64,000 bases of DNA from Clostridium zeae (GTDB lineage: Bacteria > Bacillota > Clostridia > Clostridiales > Clostridiaceae). Below the pieces are notes generated by a model. It was not told where the DNA came from and made no database searches. It saw nothing but the letters and a program-made list of their open reading frames with translations. Made by a program: the position numbers and the translations under genes. The stretch spans positions 248,001 through 312,000 of the forward strand of contig NZ_BMBA01000004.1 in NCBI RefSeq assembly GCF_017312485.1, given 5' to 3'. Shown here in pieces: positions 50,823 to 59,806 of this stretch. How positions within the stretch are numbered: position 1 is the first letter of the stretch; each line of letters starts with the position of its first letter.

Positions 50823-51374
50823 ATGAAAAAGCAACCTGAAATTACAGAAAAAACAAGGCAAGCGTTTATAGATGTTTTTTGTGAGTTATATAGTGAAAAA
50901 CACATTGAAAAAATCTCCATTAAAGATATTACCAGTAAGGCTGGATATAACCGTAGCACATTTTATCAATACTTTGCTGATATTTACGAATTGTTAGACT
51001 TTGTTGAAAATGATTTATTGAATTCTATGAAAGAGTCATTGGCGAATAAAGAAGCAGCTACGGATCCTATCCAAAATGCACTTAATTGTTTGGAAAGTAG
51101 CGAGCATATCTCAACTCTCAAGGCCTTGTTGGGTGACTATGGAAGTGTTCATTTTTTAGAACGGTTGAAAAGAGAAATTCCCTTTGATAAATTAGACTTA
51201 AACTTTTCGGAATATAATTCTTTAACGCCCTACTTGATTGAGTTTTACATATCAACATCACTTTCCTTATTTCGTCTTTGGATCCGACAAGGAAAGGATT
51301 TATCTTCAGAAGAATTGTTTAACTTAGTAGATAGCCTATATACAAATGGGATAACACCGTATTCTAAAAAGTGA
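50823..51374 (+). CDS. TetR/AcrR family transcriptional regulator
   Basis: A 183-residue regulator with its helix-turn-helix at about residues 10-57 (IEKISIKDITSKAGYNRSTFYQYFADIYELLD). AAGGAGG lies 5 bases before the ATG at 50823, while the upstream in-frame Met at 50784 lacks a site. It is the likely repressor of itself and of the divergent reductase. Confidence 0.88.
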   Translation: MKKQPEITEKTRQAFIDVFCELYSEKHIEKISIKDITSKAGYNRSTFYQYFADIYELLDFVENDLLNSMKESLANKEAATDPIQNALNCLESSEHISTLKALLGDYGSVHFLERLKREIPFDKLDLNFSEYNSLTPYLIEFYISTSLSLFRLWIRQGKDLSSEELFNLVDSLYTNGITPYSKK

Positions 51375-51488
51375 TGGATATATTCCTTCTATCGCGGCAT
51401 TCTATATAGGAAGTATTGTAAATTCAATTTAAACATTAACATATTTAATAATCTTCTAATGTAATTCCATAATTATTGTACATATAAA
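51375..51488. other. Intergenic stretch before repeats
   Basis: No gene is visible in the 595-bp gap from 51375 to 51969. It holds two copies of the ~95-bp palindromic repeat (51489 and 51708). Confidence 0.4.
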
Positions 51489-51584
51489 GATGAACCACTT
51501 CGATCCGAAATCTATTTTTAAAACTCTCACGGCTTCTGGTGAGAAAATTTAGAAATAATAAGTTTTATTACGAAGTGGTACATC
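51489..51584. repeat. ~95-bp palindromic dispersed repeat, inverted copy
   Basis: GATGAACCACTTC and GAAGTGGTACATC form the ends. The interior (CCGAAATCTATTTTTAAAAC) is the reverse complement of the interior of copy B at 9359-9455. Confidence 0.75.
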
Positions 51585-51707
51585 AATAAATATAGATAAA
51601 TCAGTTCCAAGTAGAATCTATCTTTTATAATCTCCTTATCTTTAATAGTTAACATAAGTATCACTTAGTTTTACTTGATAGAACTGGATTATTTATTCCG
51701 CTGAACT

Positions 51708-51799
51708 GATAAACTACTTCAATCCTTGAACTACAAATAAAGATTTCGATGCTTCTACGAATCTTTATTTGGATAAATTCTAATATGAAGTAGTTTATC
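51708..51799. repeat. ~95-bp palindromic repeat, variant
   Basis: The perfect 14-base ends GATAAACTACTTCA and TGAAGTAGTTTATC surround an inner hairpin with arms AAATAAAGATTCG-like and CGAATCTTTATTT. It has the ends of the family with a different interior. Confidence 0.65.
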
Positions 51800-51969
51800 T
51801 ATATTATTTTCTGAAAATAACATAAAATAAAACCCTCGATTAAATTTCATATTCACGAATACCTTTAGGAATAAGTTCTACTGAAACTGAAATTTGCGAC
51901 TGTAATACTTATAATGATTTCATAAATAAGATTATATCAATCCTTTATAGACGAATACTATCGATACAT

Positions 51970-52764
51970 TTAATAAATAGTCGGTACCATTCCCCCATCC
52001 ATACGAATCGGAGAACTTTTAAATGCAGATGCATAAGGACTGCATACAAATGCAGCTAGTCTACCTATTTCACTTGGTCTAATAAAACGCTGTATTTCAG
52101 ATTGAGGTAGATTTGTGGCCATAAATTCTTTCTCTTTTTCTTCAAAAGCCATATTTTCGTCAGAATATATACTATCAATTATTTTATATACATTTTCAGA
52201 AAGTGTTGGACCTGGCATAATTGTATTAACTGTTACTTCTTTTCCTATTGTTAATTTGGATAAACTTTTTGACAGTGATAATAACATTGATTTTGTCATA
52301 CAATACTGAGGCATTTGTCCAGAAGGCATAATTGCTTCTTCACTGGCAATAAAGATAATGCGGCCATAATTATTTTTTAACATTTTATTCAAATAAAATT
52401 TACATAATCCATTTGCAGCAAGAACATTAGTTTTAAAGTATTTTTCCCATACAGTATCATCAACATCATTATAATCCATAATTTCATAGATACCCATATT
52501 ATTAACCAAAATGTCAATGCTAGAATATTTGTCAAATAAAGCTTCTCTTTGTTTAATACTTACAAGATCTGCTGTTGCATTTTGAGGCGAAGTAGCTGGA
52601 AATTTTGACTTAATTTCATTTACGACCTGTTCTACTTCCTCATAGTTTCGTCCATTAATTAGTACATTAACGCCTTCCTTAGCAAGTTCCATAGCAATTG
52701 CTTTACCTATACCTTTTGTTGATCCTGTAACTAAAGCTGTTTTATTGTTTAACCCCATATCCAT
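51970..52764 (-). CDS. SDR family oxidoreductase
   Basis: A 264-residue classical short-chain dehydrogenase. TGSTKGIGKAIAMEL (residues 14-28) binds NAD(P), NNMGIY marks the NNAG site, Ser in IFIASEEA is the catalytic Ser, and YCMTKSM holds the catalytic Tyr and Lys (YxxxK). Substrate unknown. Its start has AGGAG 9 bases upstream. It lies 41 bp behind an AraC gene on the same strand and is probably its target. Confidence 0.9.
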   Translation of the reverse strand: MDMGLNNKTALVTGSTKGIGKAIAMELAKEGVNVLINGRNYEEVEQVVNEIKSKFPATSPQNATADLVSIKQREALFDKYSSIDILVNNMGIYEIMDYNDVDDTVWEKYFKTNVLAANGLCKFYLNKMLKNNYGRIIFIASEEAIMPSGQMPQYCMTKSMLLSLSKSLSKLTIGKEVTVNTIMPGPTLSENVYKIIDSIYSDENMAFEEKEKEFMATNLPQSEIQRFIRPSEIGRLAAFVCSPYASAFKSSPIRMDGGMVPTIY

Positions 52765-52805
52765 GATACATTTCTCCTTTTAATTTTAATCCCATGTTAA
52801 TTTAT

Positions 52806-53810
52806 CTAATTTTTACCTAAATGTTCAGCACGCCAATTTGAAGGAGTATCGCCTTCCCAAAGTCTAAAAGCGCGGTAAAACGAATTTTTGTCTTCATAAC
52901 CAATCATAAAGGCTACTTCTTTAATGTCGAGAGATGAATCTGTCAAGTACTCTATTGCCTTCTCATGCCTTACTTGTGTCAATACATCCTTAAAGCTAGT
53001 ACCTTCATCAACAAGACGACGCTGCAATGTTCGATTGCCCATCCCCAACTCACTAGCGACTGTCTTAATATCTGGGCACCCTCCTGTTAAGCTACGTTTT
53101 ATAATCCACTTAACCATCTCAGTAATCGAATAGCTGCGTTGTTGGTCATCCAGAGATTGTTCAAGCACTGGAGTCAGAATCTCTAGTAGCTCTACATTAT
53201 ATGAAGTAAACGGACGATCCAAATCTGCTCGATGTAATGTCAGTCGATTGCAATTTGCACTGATCTGAACGCGGCAGCCAAAGTAGTCTTCAAGCTCCTG
53301 TACATTGTCCATAGAAGCAGAAAATTCTACTAATTTAGCCTTTAAAGGCTGAGCTGTCCCCCTACGACCTAATTCCAGAAGAAATGCAAGAGTTATACCA
53401 ACTAAAATCGGTGGACCAGGCTGTTCAATATACAACCATTCCAATTCTATAGTACACTCATCACCTTTCTCGACAATATGTAAACCTTCAGGCGGACATA
53501 ATTGCTTGTATCTGGCCATTCGCTTTAGCGCATCTCGATAATCACGTGCGTGATAAGTCGCTAACACAGACGGTGGATAATGGGACGTTTCAAATACGGT
53601 TGCAAGCTTAATGATTGCTTTAGCAGTATCACCAATAATATCCGAATAAGCATTCCAAATTGCAAAATATTGAGCCGTGGTGACAAAGGGTGAAGTAATA
53701 ATTGTTAGCGGTAGCTGAGCTTTTCTAACTACGTGATTAACATCAATACCTAATTGACGCAAGCTTTCCCAAAATCCAGCCGTTATTTTAATACGCGCAT
53801 GCGATGCCAT
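52806..53810 (-). CDS. AraC family regulator, OruR/ArgR-like
   Basis: A 334-residue regulator with a long N-terminal effector domain (about 20-200) of the arabinose-binding-like PF12625 type and a C-terminal AraC DNA-binding domain (about 235-330, RTLQRRLVDEGTSFKDVL and IGYEDKNSFYRAFR). This architecture is more common in Proteobacteria, and the gene is GC-richer (about 43% by eye) than its surroundings, suggesting transfer. GGGAGG precedes the ATG. The SDR gene follows on the same strand. Confidence 0.85.
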   Translation of the reverse strand: MASHARIKITAGFWESLRQLGIDVNHVVRKAQLPLTIITSPFVTTAQYFAIWNAYSDIIGDTAKAIIKLATVFETSHYPPSVLATYHARDYRDALKRMARYKQLCPPEGLHIVEKGDECTIELEWLYIEQPGPPILVGITLAFLLELGRRGTAQPLKAKLVEFSASMDNVQELEDYFGCRVQISANCNRLTLHRADLDRPFTSYNVELLEILTPVLEQSLDDQQRSYSITEMVKWIIKRSLTGGCPDIKTVASELGMGNRTLQRRLVDEGTSFKDVLTQVRHEKAIEYLTDSSLDIKEVAFMIGYEDKNSFYRAFRLWEGDTPSNWRAEHLGKN

Positions 53811-54011
53811 GTATATAAACCTCCCTTAAATATCTATATGTTCACTAGTTTAGTTGCACTCACGTTTTCCTTGCTAGTTAAACATTGATTACATTATAAC
53901 TATTAAATATGATCAAGTAACTAGCAACCTACGACAAGTTACTTGCTAATCACGCCAAAAGCTATTAGTAATAAATATAATTAATAGTATTACCTTCCTT
54001 TACAAAAAAAT

Positions 54012-54035
54012 AAGATAGGCTTTTAAACCTATCTT
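54012..54035. terminator. Terminator of Rpn remnant 1
   Basis: The arms AAGATAGG and CCTATCTT flank an 8-base loop. A poly-A stretch precedes it, giving a U tract on the minus strand. The same hairpin occurs at 56951-56970. Confidence 0.75.
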
Positions 54036-54036
54036 A

Positions 54037-54117
54037 CTAACTTTTCTCTCTTAATGATTTAATTTCTTTTATATCTAACCCAATCTTTACTGCTATTGTT
54101 TCATCCTCTAAAACATC
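54037..54117 (-). pseudogene. Rpn family transposase/nuclease remnant 1
   Basis: Twenty-six codons read DVLEDETIAVKIGLDIKEIK and SLREKS before a stop, matching the C terminus of the longer remnant at 56971. Only the last part of the gene is left, with its own terminator behind it. The Rpn family (PD-(D/E)XK nuclease-like) promotes recombination. Confidence 0.75.
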
Positions 54118-54218
54118 TTAGTAAATTGCAAATTATAATTTATAAATTTCTTAAAAATAATGTAAGAAGTCCCTCTTTTTAATCTATCATTTTAATATAG
54201 ATACATACCCTTTAAGCT

Positions 54219-54794
54219 TTACAAAAATATATAACTCATAATGACTGCTACTATTATTGTTATTAAAGCAGAACCTATTGCTAATAAAAATTTCTGATAT
54301 GGTCGCTTCCCATACTCCTGATTCTTTTTAGTGTCATCCAAACTTTCCCCCTCTGTAAAAGCAAGAATTTCTCGGTAAGTTTGGATATTAAAACTCTTTT
54401 TATATTTCTCAACCCTAATTGAATAATATATTGTTATAATTGCAACTACACCACTAATCACTAGTCCAATATTACCCATAAGCTTCATAAGCGGAACAGG
54501 TAATACAATTGTTAGTAATAGCAATACCGCAAAGATATTCCCCTCATGTTTAAATCTACTAATGTCTTCTGACTTAACTTTTTCTTTCATTTCTTCAAGA
54601 TCTCCTTTAACTAATATGTCAAGAGATACACTAAAAAGATCGCTTAGCAATAATAAACTTTTCATATCAGGGTAATTTTTATTATTTTCCCAATTTGAAA
54701 TAGTTTGTCTAGATACAAATATTTTTTCAGATAATTCTTCCTGAGAAAATCCCATTTGCATTCTATATTTTTTTATTTGTTTTCCAATCTCCAT
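54219..54794 (-). CDS. XRE family regulator with membrane domain
   Basis: A 191-residue protein. The HTH_3 DNA-binding domain is at residues 5-60 (MGFSQEELSEKIFVSRQTISNWENNKNYPDM). The second half has three hydrophobic segments (about 88-105, 107-125 and 167-190), so it may be a membrane-tethered regulator sensing the envelope. GGAGGAC precedes the ATG. A 20-bp palindrome (54876) lies upstream. Confidence 0.88.
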   Translation of the reverse strand: MEIGKQIKKYRMQMGFSQEELSEKIFVSRQTISNWENNKNYPDMKSLLLLSDLFSVSLDILVKGDLEEMKEKVKSEDISRFKHEGNIFAVLLLLTIVLPVPLMKLMGNIGLVISGVVAIITIYYSIRVEKYKKSFNIQTYREILAFTEGESLDDTKKNQEYGKRPYQKFLLAIGSALITIIVAVIMSYIFL

Positions 54795-54875
54795 ATAATG
54801 TCCTCCTGCACCTTCAGTTTATAACCTTGAATTAAATTCCACTATCAAAAGTATTGGATATTGACTATTTTTCAC

Positions 54876-54895
54876 ATGTCAAAAGTGTTTGACAT
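54876..54895. promoter_or_regulatory. Candidate XRE operator
   Basis: The inverted repeat ATGTCAAA-AGTG-TTTGACAT is 82 bases upstream of the XRE start codon. On the minus strand TTGACA, part of this repeat, could serve as a -35 box. Confidence 0.55.
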
Positions 54896-55188
54896 ACTAT
54901 AAATCACTATTTTATAATTAATTTTACCATTTTTTTCTTATATTTTATATAAATTTATTAGTAGCTATTATATTACACATAACTTATTTAATAAATCATT
55001 TAACTATAAAAATTTTTCACCTTATTTTAATTATATACTTTTAGTAAAACTGAGTTTAGCTACAGTACAGTTTAGCTTGTCATAAGTAAATAAATATCTA
55101 TTACCACATATACACTATTATTGATAATTTTTATAGATGAACGTGAAGATTTTAGCACCTTTAATATCTTCAAAAATAATATTAAAAT
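54896..55188. other. AT-rich intergenic region
   Basis: No gene or RNA was recognised here, between the XRE operator and the terminator at 55189. Confidence 0.4.
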
Positions 55189-55222
55189 ATCCTAGTAAGG
55201 CAATAAAATGCTTTACTAGGAT
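55189..55222 (-). terminator. Hairpin behind the flavodoxin gene
   Basis: ATCCTAGTAAGGCA pairs with TGCTTTACTAGGAT (one mismatch) around a 6-base loop, with a T-rich tail on the minus strand. It lies about 75 bases after the stop codon of the flavoprotein gene. Confidence 0.65.
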
Positions 55223-55296
55223 CAATTTATTACCTTTCTTTATCTCTTAAAATTCTTTGTATATTATCATACCTCACGTGACTATCACTTTACTAA

Positions 55297-55986
55297 TCAA
55301 ACCTTAATTATTTCTTTATAACTCTTGTTCATCCAATTTCGTTCTTCCCAAACCTTCGATTCATACTGAAAATATTTTCCGTTGCTCTTTATAATGCTTT
55401 TCATTGAAGAAAAATACATTGTATTCATCAATTTGGGTTTTACCTTTTTTTCTTTAGTTAATATCATACTTACTCTCTGGGCAAGCTTATTTAAACTATC
55501 CACGTCAAACTTTTCATTTTCTATCTTAATTACTGACCCAATTTTTATTGCACCAAATAGTAATCCTATTTTAGTTAAATATTTATCGGCTTCTCTTTCA
55601 CCACTTCCATTCGTAGTAATAAAATTAACAAATGGCTTACCGATATGTTCGAATGTATGCAAGTCTATTAGCGATCTTTCAATAAAATTCTGAAATAATG
55701 AACTTACATGATTAAAATGAACTGGAGAAGCAAAAAATAATAAATCTGCCTCCTTCATTGCTTTCCTTATTAATGAAAAGTCATCATTCAATAAACAGTT
55801 ACCATTTTTGGTGCACAACATACACCCCTTACATGGTAATATATTTTTCTGTGATAATACTAACACTTCTGATTGAATATCCTTATTGTTTTTAATCAAT
55901 AAGTTAAGGAAATCATTAATAATGTTTACTGTAACTGATTGTTCAGCAGGTTTAGGACTCCCAACTATTGCAACAATTTTCTTCAT
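55297..55986 (-). CDS. NADPH-dependent FMN reductase-like flavoprotein
   Basis: A 229-residue flavodoxin-fold protein. VGSPKPAEQSVT near residue 8 binds FMN phosphate, and CKGCMLCTKNGNC (about 53-65) is the Cys-rich segment of iron-sulfur-flavoprotein-like NADPH-dependent FMN reductases, then LLFFASPVHFNHVSS. It begins two bases after the TetR stop codon with its AGGAG inside the TetR 3' end, so translation is probably coupled. The physiological electron acceptor is unknown. Confidence 0.88.
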   Translation of the reverse strand: MKKIVAIVGSPKPAEQSVTVNIINDFLNLLIKNNKDIQSEVLVLSQKNILPCKGCMLCTKNGNCLLNDDFSLIRKAMKEADLLFFASPVHFNHVSSLFQNFIERSLIDLHTFEHIGKPFVNFITTNGSGEREADKYLTKIGLLFGAIKIGSVIKIENEKFDVDSLNKLAQRVSMILTKEKKVKPKLMNTMYFSSMKSIIKSNGKYFQYESKVWEERNWMNKSYKEIIKV

Positions 55987-55987
55987 T

Positions 55988-56623
55988 TTAATTCTCCTCT
56001 TCTTTAAATAATCTACTTATAAAACTAAACGTATTATTTTCAGCCCCCAAAACTCGTGTAAGCAATTCCTCAAACGCAGTAGCTTTTGAAAGCATTGACT
56101 CTTTACTCCATTTAAATAAATCAATATCAAAATAAAAATTAGAAAGTGTTAATATCATCTCCGCTGCTTCAACAGGATATCTTACATTAAAAATTCCTTC
56201 ATTAACCCCTTGCGATATTATTTCTGCATAAAGTGGTGTACATTGCTTAACAATATTAACCATTAGTTTCTGATGAAATATTGCATTTGATGAAGAATTA
56301 ATTTTTTTGTTCTGCTCACTATTACTATTAGCAATATGTACCCCCGTTAAAATAACTTTTTTAAGCCTTTCATCAGATTTTAATTCTTTTGTATCCTGTT
56401 CAATTATTTCCTTGACCCAATGTGTTACATACATTTCTATTGCCGCATCCGCACATTCTTCTTTAGAAGAAAAATAGTGGTAAAATGCGCCCTTTGACAT
56501 ATTTAATGTCTGAATTATATACGAAAGTGTTGTGTCCTCATAACCATTTGTAATAAATATATTCCATATTTTTTCTAGAAGTTCATTTCTTTTATTATTA
56601 AAATCTTTATTTGTTCTAGCCAT
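55988..56623 (-). CDS. TetR/AcrR regulator in operon with flavoprotein
   Basis: A 211-residue regulator with a helix-turn-helix at about residues 22-65 (YEDTTLSYIIQTLNMSKGAFYHYFSSKEECAD). GGGAGG lies 4 bases before the ATG at 56623. It is the first gene of a two-gene operon, with a palindromic operator in its promoter at 56637, so it probably controls its own operon. Confidence 0.9.
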   Translation of the reverse strand: MARTNKDFNNKRNELLEKIWNIFITNGYEDTTLSYIIQTLNMSKGAFYHYFSSKEECADAAIEMYVTHWVKEIIEQDTKELKSDERLKKVILTGVHIANSNSEQNKKINSSSNAIFHQKLMVNIVKQCTPLYAEIISQGVNEGIFNVRYPVEAAEMILTLSNFYFDIDLFKWSKESMLSKATAFEELLTRVLGAENNTFSFISRLFKEEEN

Positions 56624-56636
56624 ATTGCCTCCCAAT

Positions 56637-56661
56637 AATTAAACCGACCGTTGGTTTAATT
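56637..56661. promoter_or_regulatory. TetR operator
   Basis: AATTAAACC (56637-56645) and GGTTTAATT (56653-56661) form an inverted repeat with a 7-base spacer. The CGACCG-like centre recalls QacR/TetR-class sites. It is immediately upstream of the TetR ribosome binding site. Confidence 0.75.
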
Positions 56662-56855
56662 ATAATGTTAAATACACAATTTGTAAATACTTGAAGTAAT
56701 TTATTTCCTTCTATTCTTAGGTATATTAAATTGCTAAACGTATTTACATATTCTTTTAGGTTCTTTGGTGTTAATAAGCGCCTTAATTTAAATAGCTTAA
56801 TGAAAATATGCAGACTATTTTTAACTATAACAAAATATTCTACAAAAGAGTTATG

Positions 56856-56891
56856 TTATTTGTGGTACGTTTCACCGCGCCGTAAGTAAAA
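56856..56891. repeat. CTTATG-type repeat, hairpin copy
   Basis: TTATTTGTGGTACG and CGCGCCGTAAGTAAA pair around TTTCACC. It belongs to the family at 49572 and 61640. It lies between the TetR promoter and the Rpn remnant. Confidence 0.6.
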
Positions 56892-56950
56892 CTACAGATT
56901 TTTCCATGTCCAACATAATTAATAACATTATATTTTTTATAAAAAAGAAA

Positions 56951-56970
56951 GATAGGCTTTTAAACCTATC
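56951..56970. terminator. Terminator of Rpn remnant 2
   Basis: The arms GATAGG and CCTATC with the same 8-base loop as at 54012. An A run on the left gives the U tract for the minus strand. Confidence 0.7.
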
Positions 56971-57262
56971 CTACTTACTCTTCTTTCTTAAAGATTTAAT
57001 TTCTCTTATATCTACCCCAGTCTTTACTGCTATTGTTTCATCATCTAAAATATCTAATAAATCTTTTGCTATTTCTATTGCTTTATCTTTTTTTCCTTTT
57101 TCTTCTGCTGAACTAATCATATTAGCTCTTTCATGAAGAGATCTTTCTCTCTCATAATAGATTCTTCATCACTACTTAAGTATTCGATTTTTTGTTCAGC
57201 TTTTTTATTGCTGTATCTAATTTCATCAACTCCTTTAATGTAGCTTCAGATTTTTAAATTTA
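56971..57262 (-). pseudogene. Rpn family transposase/nuclease remnant 2
   Basis: About 95 codons of the C-terminal part, with a frameshift in the middle. Before it: ATLKELMKLDTAIKKAEQKI and EYLSSDEESIMRE; after it: ERSLHERANMISSAEEKGKK and a C-terminal end homologous to remnant 1. This Glu/Lys-rich end is typical of Rpn family recombination-promoting nuclease/transposases. The catalytic N-terminal domain is gone. Confidence 0.8.
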
Positions 57263-57336
57263 CTCAAAAAGAGATTTGAGCATTAAAAATACGTAGTCAA
57301 TCTTGCAAAAGTAATATAAATTATAAAGGAGTGCTA

Positions 57337-58230
57337 TCAACTCTTTTGGGGATTCTCAACCTTTATTGAATTACACAACATTATAAAGTTATGTATATAT
57401 TCTGTTAAGTGCTTATTTTTATGATAAGAAACATAGAACTTCCTTGTAAAATTATGTTCTTCTAAATTTATTTTTGCGATTTTTCTGTTTTTCAATTCAT
57501 CTTGTATTAAGTATTGAGATAAAAGTGCTATTCCTTTATTATGAATTACAGCTTCTTTTATAGAATCAATACTTTTGCAAATCCATGTAACATTAGGAAT
57601 AATATGCGCTTCATCAAAAATATCTTGAAGCATTTTTTGAGTTCTACTTCCATGTTCACGGGCTATTATTGGTTCTGAACTCAATTGCTTAATTCTAATT
57701 GTTTGATTAGCAAGGGGATTTTCTGGATGACAAACAAGCATTAGTTTATCATTTAAAAAATCAATATATGTTAACTCACTGCAAGGACATTCCATTTGAA
57801 TAATGGCTATATCTAAATCATATGATAATATTTTTTGTTCTATATATGAGCTATTTCCAATTTCAACTTGAATATTTACAGAAGGATAAAGGTTTTGAAA
57901 TTTCTCTAATATTGGATAAATCATTTTATAACCAATTGTGGTACAAACCCCAATGCGTATTAGTCCTTGATAGGACAGATTTCTCATTTTTAAGTTCATT
58001 TGCTCTAAATCATATAATAATTGTTTTGCATGGAAAAGTAATTCTTTTCCACTAGAAGTCAAATATAGTTTTTTCGATAATCTCTCAAATAACTTTGTAT
58101 CATATTCATTCTCCAGCGTTGATATTGACTGACTGATGGATGACGGAGATATATATAATTTTTGAGCGGCTTTACTCATACTCATTTCAGTACAAACTTC
58201 TACAAATATTTCTAAATCACGAATTGTCAA
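57337..58230 (-). CDS. LysR family transcriptional regulator
   Basis: A 297-residue regulator. The winged helix is at residues 1-60 (MSMSKAAQKLYISPSSISQSISTLE), and the effector domain is about 88-295. The start is TTG with GAGGGA upstream. It is divergent from the D-2-hydroxyacid dehydrogenase gene at 58446, its probable target. The 216-bp gap shows no perfect palindrome. Confidence 0.9.
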   Translation of the reverse strand: MTIRDLEIFVEVCTEMSMSKAAQKLYISPSSISQSISTLENEYDTKLFERLSKKLYLTSSGKELLFHAKQLLYDLEQMNLKMRNLSYQGLIRIGVCTTIGYKMIYPILEKFQNLYPSVNIQVEIGNSSYIEQKILSYDLDIAIIQMECPCSELTYIDFLNDKLMLVCHPENPLANQTIRIKQLSSEPIIAREHGSRTQKMLQDIFDEAHIIPNVTWICKSIDSIKEAVIHNKGIALLSQYLIQDELKNRKIAKINLEEHNFTRKFYVSYHKNKHLTEYIHNFIMLCNSIKVENPQKS

Positions 58231-58445
58231 TTGAAATCCCTCATTCTACATAGTTAAGTATTTACTAATCATTATATAATATTATTCATATTTTACAAAA
58301 TATTATAGAAGTGATAACGTAAAAATAAATAAGCGTCTATATTAAAGTGGATGTAAATTATGCAAAAAATAATGATAGTTGTAATTGCAAACATCAAATG
58401 AGTTTTCTTCGAAACAGGATATAGAGCATGAAAGGTGGTTTAGCA

Positions 58446-59390
58446 ATGAAGATTCTTATAGTAGGATATTTTACAGAGACCTCAAAATCAAATATTTCAA
58501 GGCATTTTCCAGAAGACTGGGACATTGTAATTGTCCAACCAGGAAAAGAAATGCTGCATCATATTGAAGATTGTCAGGTACTCATACCTGAACATATTAA
58601 AGTGGACAGCAGTCTGCTTTCTATAGCAAAAAAATTAAAGTTGGTACAGACCGGTGCAGGATTTGATAATCTAGATATAGATGCCTGCACGGAGTACGGC
58701 GTTTGGGCGGCCAATGCTGCAGGAGTGAATGCACAGGCAGTTGCCGAACACGTAATGGCACTAATATTGTCTTATTATAAAAACATACCTTTTCTTGATG
58801 CTTTCATTAAAAACAGGATAGATGAAGATCGATTGGACTATAGAGGTAGTGAACTAAAAGGCAAAACTATTGGGATTATCGGCTTTGGTGCCATCGGTAA
58901 GAAAGTAGCTGAGTTTTGCAGAGTTTTTGATATGAATGTTTTAGCTTATGCTAGAAATCCCGTTGTGCAGTCTGACGGTTTTGTAAAAATGACAGATTTT
59001 GATACTCTTGTAAGTGCATCGGACATAGTAAGTGTACATGTATCCTTGAATCAGCAGACCAAACAGCTGATCAACAAAGAAGTATTTAAGAAAATGAAGA
59101 ATACCGCACTTTTTATTAATACTGCCCGCGGTGGGATTGTCAATGAAAGAGATTTGATAGATGCATTGAAAAACGGTTATATTTCAGGTGCATGCCTGGA
59201 TGTGTTTGAATCTGAACCGCTGTCAACTGATAGTGAGCTCCGAAATCTGAGCAATGTGATACTTACTCCTCATACAGCAGGCATGCCTGACGGTCTCAAA
59301 TTTCATAAAAAAAGATATGATTTCTTCGTGAATAATATAAAACGTGTAAAGAGTGGTAAAGAGCCTGAAAGCAAGCTCAATCAGTTATAG
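58446..59390 (+). CDS. D-isomer specific 2-hydroxyacid dehydrogenase
   Basis: A 314-residue NAD(P)-dependent dehydrogenase that reduces 2-keto acids to D-2-hydroxy acids. The nucleotide motif GIIGFGAIGKKVAEF lies near residue 140, the catalytic Arg is in INTARGGIVNERDL, and the catalytic His is in ILTPHTAGMPDG. AAAGGTGG lies before the ATG at 58446; the upstream in-frame ATG at 58428 lacks a site. The specific acid (glyoxylate, hydroxypyruvate, phenylpyruvate or other) is open. Confidence 0.9.
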   Translation: MKILIVGYFTETSKSNISRHFPEDWDIVIVQPGKEMLHHIEDCQVLIPEHIKVDSSLLSIAKKLKLVQTGAGFDNLDIDACTEYGVWAANAAGVNAQAVAEHVMALILSYYKNIPFLDAFIKNRIDEDRLDYRGSELKGKTIGIIGFGAIGKKVAEFCRVFDMNVLAYARNPVVQSDGFVKMTDFDTLVSASDIVSVHVSLNQQTKQLINKEVFKKMKNTALFINTARGGIVNERDLIDALKNGYISGACLDVFESEPLSTDSELRNLSNVILTPHTAGMPDGLKFHKKRYDFFVNNIKRVKSGKEPESKLNQL

Positions 59391-59605
59391 TTTTGGTACA
59401 ATAAAAATAAGAGCTCTTTATTCTTCCTTGTATATGATTGTTATATATTGAAAAGTAGATGGAATTATATAGCATTATAGTTATAAAAGCTATGAGGCAT
59501 CGGTACTTTATAGGTTTTAAGACGTGAAATTGGTATAATGTTCTCCAACTACTATGAAGTCAGGACCATATATATAACATGTAGTATTCATTAATACAAT
59601 AAAAT

Positions 59606-59648
59606 AAAGGTTATTATAGTTATAAGACTTATAACTATAATAACCTTT
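59606..59648. terminator. Perfect hairpin with 21-base arms
   Basis: The arms begin AAAGGTTATTATAGTTATAA and end with its reverse complement, around essentially one base. It is followed by GTTTTG. It lies in the 416-bp gap behind the dehydrogenase gene, and it is probably a bidirectional terminator. Confidence 0.75.
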
Positions 59649-59806
59649 GTTTTGTGAGTTCTAAAACCTGTTGAATATGCTCAGAAGCTCTATATCATGA
59701 TGATAATAAAATGGTGTCCACTGCCTTCGACAATACAATAACACTAAAAATTATACCGTATTAAGAAACAATTTAGATGTAATTAACATCAGTAATTTTA
59801 TAAAAT

